Positions 61,633 to 64,000 of a stretch of DNA of 64,000 nt are shown one piece after another. Numbering within the stretch: the first letter of the stretch is position 1; every line of letters starts with the position of its first letter. The stretch spans positions 1-64,000 of the forward strand of contig NZ_JAJUJJ010000015.1 in assembly GCF_029265375.1 (NCBI RefSeq). Reading direction: 5' to 3'. The DNA is from Nesterenkonia sp. (GTDB lineage Bacteria; Actinomycetota; Actinomycetes; Actinomycetales; Micrococcaceae). The notes beneath the pieces are model-generated. The model saw nothing but the letters and a program-made list of their open reading frames with translations. It was not told the DNA's origin and searched no databases. The translations under genes and the position numbers were made by a program.

Positions 61633-63015
61633 TCAGCGTCCTGTGGTGTCGTCGTCGAGCTGGCCGCCGTCGTCGAGGTGCTCCACGTCTTCGGCCGTGA
61701 TGGGGGTGGCGATGGCTGCCGGATCCTCGTTCTCATAGCCCGCGTCGGTGCCGCGCCAGCGGGCGATGGCGCTCATTCCGTGATGGATGGCCAGCGCTGC
61801 GAAGCTGCCGATGGCGATCCCGGTGAACATGATCTCCCCGAACACCATGGTGTAGTCAGCGATCGCGATGATCAGCGGCACCCCGGCCACAGCAAGGTTC
61901 ACCGGGTTGGAGAAGTCGACCTTGTTCTGCACCCAGATCCGCACCCCGAGGATGCCGATCATGCCGTAGAGGACTGTGCCGGCCCCACCGAGGACTCCGG
62001 CGGGCACAGTGTTGATCAGCGCACCGAACTTCGGCAGCAGCGCCAGCAGAACGGCAAAGATCCCGGCCACCCAGTAGGCGGCGGTCGAGTAGACCCTGGA
62101 GGAGGCCATGACCCCGATGTTCTCCGCATAGGTGGTGGTGCCCGAGCCTCCGCCGGCGCCTGCCAGCATAGTGGCTGCGCCGTCGGCCATCAGCGCCCGG
62201 CCGGTGACCGGGTCAAGGTCCCGTTTGGTCATCAGTGCCACCGACTTCACGTGGCCGACGTTCTCGGCCACCAGCACCAGCACCACCGGGATGAACAGGG
62301 CGACCACACCGATGTGGAAGGTGGGGGTCGTCAGCTCGGGCAGCCCGAACCATCCGGCCTCCCCGATGCCGGAGAAGTCCACCTCCCCGCGCAGGGCGGC
62401 GAACACGTATCCGATGACCACGCCCACCAGGATGGACAGCCGGCCCAGCATGCCGCGGAAGAGCACCCCGGCCACCAGCATGGCCACGATGGTCACCGTT
62501 GCGCTCTCCGGCGCCTGGTTGACGTTGTCCCAGGCGGCCGGCGCCAGATTCAGTCCGATCAGCGCCACAATCGAGCCGGTGACCGCCGGAGGCATGACCC
62601 GCTGGATCCACACTGCGCCGGCGAAGTGAACGATCAGCCCCACCAGGACAAGTCCCAGCCCGGCCAGGAAGATCCCGCCCAGAGCGCCGGACATCCCGTA
62701 CTGGGCGGTGGCTGCGCCCACCGGGGCCAGAAAGGCGAAGGAGGAGCCCAGGTAGCTGGGTACCCGCCCGGCAGTGACGAGCAGGAACAGCAGCGTCCCG
62801 ATGCCGGAGAACAGCAGAGTGGTCGACGGCGGGAAACCGGTGATGACGGGGACCAGGAAGGTCGCACCGAACATCGCCACCACGTGCTGCATCCCCACGC
62901 CGGTGGTCTGGAACCAGCTCAGTCGCTCGTCGGGGGCGACGACGTCGCCGGGGCGGATGGTCTTACCGTCTCCGTGGATCCTCCAGCCGAGGCCGGGAAT
63001 GCTGCGTGTGCTCAC
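61633..63015 (-). CDS. NCS2-family nucleobase (uracil/xanthine) permease
   Basis: The 460-residue protein (GTG 63015; an upstream frame to 63069 lacks support) has about 12-14 spans and UraA/PyrP-type motifs: LSWFQTTGVGMQHVVAMFGATF, PVGAATAQYGMSGALGGIF, IVLVLVAENVGHVKSV (with the transport-type Glu) and GAGGGSGTTTYAENIGVM. The C-terminus is acidic. It likely imports uracil with a proton. It may pair functionally with the nucleoside ABC importer at 2.2-7.5 kb. Confidence 0.9.
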   Translation of the reverse strand: MSTRSIPGLGWRIHGDGKTIRPGDVVAPDERLSWFQTTGVGMQHVVAMFGATFLVPVITGFPPSTTLLFSGIGTLLFLLVTAGRVPSYLGSSFAFLAPVGAATAQYGMSGALGGIFLAGLGLVLVGLIVHFAGAVWIQRVMPPAVTGSIVALIGLNLAPAAWDNVNQAPESATVTIVAMLVAGVLFRGMLGRLSILVGVVIGYVFAALRGEVDFSGIGEAGWFGLPELTTPTFHIGVVALFIPVVLVLVAENVGHVKSVALMTKRDLDPVTGRALMADGAATMLAGAGGGSGTTTYAENIGVMASSRVYSTAAYWVAGIFAVLLALLPKFGALINTVPAGVLGGAGTVLYGMIGILGVRIWVQNKVDFSNPVNLAVAGVPLIIAIADYTMVFGEIMFTGIAIGSFAALAIHHGMSAIARWRGTDAGYENEDPAAIATPITAEDVEHLDDGGQLDDDTTGR

Positions 63016-63089
63016 AGCAGACCACAATACGAGAAAACCCGGGGAGGATCGGTTCCTCCCCGGGTCCATCTCGTTGGTGTTGGCCGGTG

Positions 63090-63308
63090 TCAGTTCTTCT
63101 TCAGACCGTCGGTGAACCCCTTCAGCGAGTTCTTGGCCTCGCCTGCGGCATCCTTGACCGACTCGGCGGCGTCCTTCACTTTGCCCTGAAGGTTCTGCCC
63201 TCTGCCTTCGGCTTCGGTCCGCTCGTCGCCGGTCACCTTGCCGACGCCCTCTTTGGCGGCACCGGCCATCTTGTCCTTGTTCGCATCAGCTTTGTCTTCG
63301 AACCCCAT
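63090..63308 (-). CDS. CsbD-like stress protein
   Basis: The 72-residue, lysine- and alanine-rich protein reads MGFEDKADANKDKMAGAAKE, VGKVTGDERTEAEGRGQNL and SVKDAAGEAKNSLKGF, the classic CsbD repeat-like pattern. It follows GAAAGGAG by 6 bp. CsbD proteins accumulate in general stress in many bacteria; molecular role unknown. Confidence 0.87.
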   Translation of the reverse strand: MGFEDKADANKDKMAGAAKEGVGKVTGDERTEAEGRGQNLQGKVKDAAESVKDAAGEAKNSLKGFTDGLKKN

Positions 63309-63667
63309 AGCGCTCTCCTTTCGCGAGGGAATCTGACAGAGCTGAGGCTACCCAAGGTGCTCGGCCGGTGTCACTGGTTTTCGCCTGAGCCTCAGCAGAC
63401 TCTCAGCCGATACGCACCAGCTGCCCAGGGTGAGCCGCAGCACATCCGTCCTCGGCCCGCGCGGCAGGGATGGAAGAAACACCATCACAGCTGAATTAAG
63501 TTCTTCAGATTTCGGTCTTCAATTCCTGCCCGCCCCGCTGCTTCGGCCAGCAGGCACCGGGCCGGCGTCGTCGTCATTTCTGATCAATGCGCGTCCAGCG
63601 GGGCGCAGAGCCGGTTTTTCGGCCCATTTTGGGAGGTCTTCGGTTGATTCCCAGGATTGGCTTACTA
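63309..63667. other. Intergenic region before ectA
   Basis: About 360 bp of relatively AT-rich DNA between the divergent csbD and ectA genes. It should hold both promoters. TACTAG (63663-63668) could be an ectA -10 with a poor -35. No RNA gene or repeat was seen. Confidence 0.4.
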
Positions 63668-63679
63668 GTGTGGTCACTG

Positions 63680-64000
63680 ATGAACAGCGCTGAGCACACC
63701 CCTGCCCAAAACGGCACCCCCGCATCAGACGCAGAGAGCTCCGACTCCTCGGCGACTCCGCTGCACCACGAGAGCACCGATGAGCTGATCATTCTGCGTC
63801 CACCCACTGTGGCCGATGGCGCCGACCTCTGGCGCCTGGCCGACGGGACGGGCGTGTTGGACACCAACACCCCCTACGCCTACCTGTTGTGGGCCCGGGA
63901 CTTCGCGGCGACCTCCGTGATCGCTGAGGTGGAGGCCGAACCCGCCGGATTCATCTCCGGGTACCTCAAGCCCTCCGACCCGCAGACCCTGTTCATCTGG
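63680..64000 (+). CDS. ectA: Diaminobutyrate acetyltransferase EctA, 5' part
   Basis: The frame from ATG 63680 (GTG at 63668 also in frame) begins with a 30-residue acidic, Ser/Ala-rich extension, then ELIILRPPTVADGADLWRL, DGTGVLDTNTPYAYLLWARD, FAATSVIAEVEAEPAGFISG and YLKPSDPQTLFIW. This is the EctA GNAT pattern (V-LD-NT-YAYLLW, F-SGY--P-----LF-W). It acetylates L-2,4-diaminobutyrate in ectoine synthesis. It is cut by the window edge; ectB and ectC are expected next. Confidence 0.93.
   Translation, partial: MNSAEHTPAQNGTPASDAESSDSSATPLHHESTDELIILRPPTVADGADLWRLADGTGVLDTNTPYAYLLWARDFAATSVIAEVEAEPAGFISGYLKPSDPQTLFIW

Noticed and set aside
1-64000. CRISPR arrays, rRNA genes and prophage structural genes
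   Set aside because: I saw no regularly spaced direct repeats, rRNA sequence or capsid/tail genes. Only IS and recombinase remnants are present.

Overview
The window is high-GC, densely coded DNA from an actinobacterium. The best guess is a Micrococcaceae relative, possibly halotolerant and Nesterenkonia-like. This rests on the GC-rich codon usage, the actinobacterial gene families (cory-CC-star/ArsA-like pair, sensor-domain histidine kinase, Rv2747-type ArgA, actinobacterial P450) and an ectoine gene (ectA) at the right edge. The genus is an inference; no rRNA is present.

Layout. 1-1.3 kb is a mobile-element scar: the start of an IS30-type transposase (minus), an IS3-type transposase tail, and the tail of a large serine recombinase that runs into a tRNA-Lys(TTT). 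1.4-7.5 kb holds a conserved unknown gene and a complete BMP-lipoprotein nucleoside-type ABC importer. 7.9-14.1 kb is phosphate uptake: a DUF47-Pit pair, then pstSCAB on the minus strand with a textbook PHO box before pstS. 14.1-24.7 kb holds argA, an arsR with a decayed arsC, a fatty-acid desaturase with a two-component system, a prolyl-oligopeptidase-type peptidase, ppa, and a frameshifted permease. 24.8-28.8 kb has a YcaQ-type protein, two GNAT acetyltransferases and a P450. 29.0-32.0 kb is the compact cluster cstA / cory-CC-star small protein / ArsA-like ATPase. 32.0-38.4 kb has a HAD phosphatase, aldose epimerase and the xylose genes (ROK regulator, xylA, xylB). 38.4-39.1 kb is a PIN/Phd toxin-antitoxin pair.

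39.1-46.5 kb is a LacI-controlled, two-armed sugar-catabolic cluster (two Gfo/Idh/MocA oxidoreductases, a DUF6807/PmoA-like protein, a cupin, a DUF993 TIM-barrel protein and a xylose-isomerase-like TIM barrel). Near-identical 14-bp operators precede both arms. I could not assign its substrate, and it is the best candidate for an undescribed pathway here. 46.6-47.6 kb is a second mobile-element scar, carrying a nearly identical 172-bp copy of the IS30 start region fused to a different IS3 transposase tail, which truncates a YesL/DUF624-like gene.

47.6-54.8 kb has a nitroreductase, a GH3 glycosidase, a carbohydrate ABC importer without its own ATPase, and a decayed second binding protein. 54.9-64.0 kb holds dps, serS, a lipid-kinase-like gene, rhodanese-pheA, an amidase, two small proteins, an NCS2 permease, csbD and the 5' part of ectA. 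The GH3 enzyme, sugar importer, aldose epimerase and xylAB may form a plant-polysaccharide (xylo-oligosaccharide) route; that link is inferred from proximity only.
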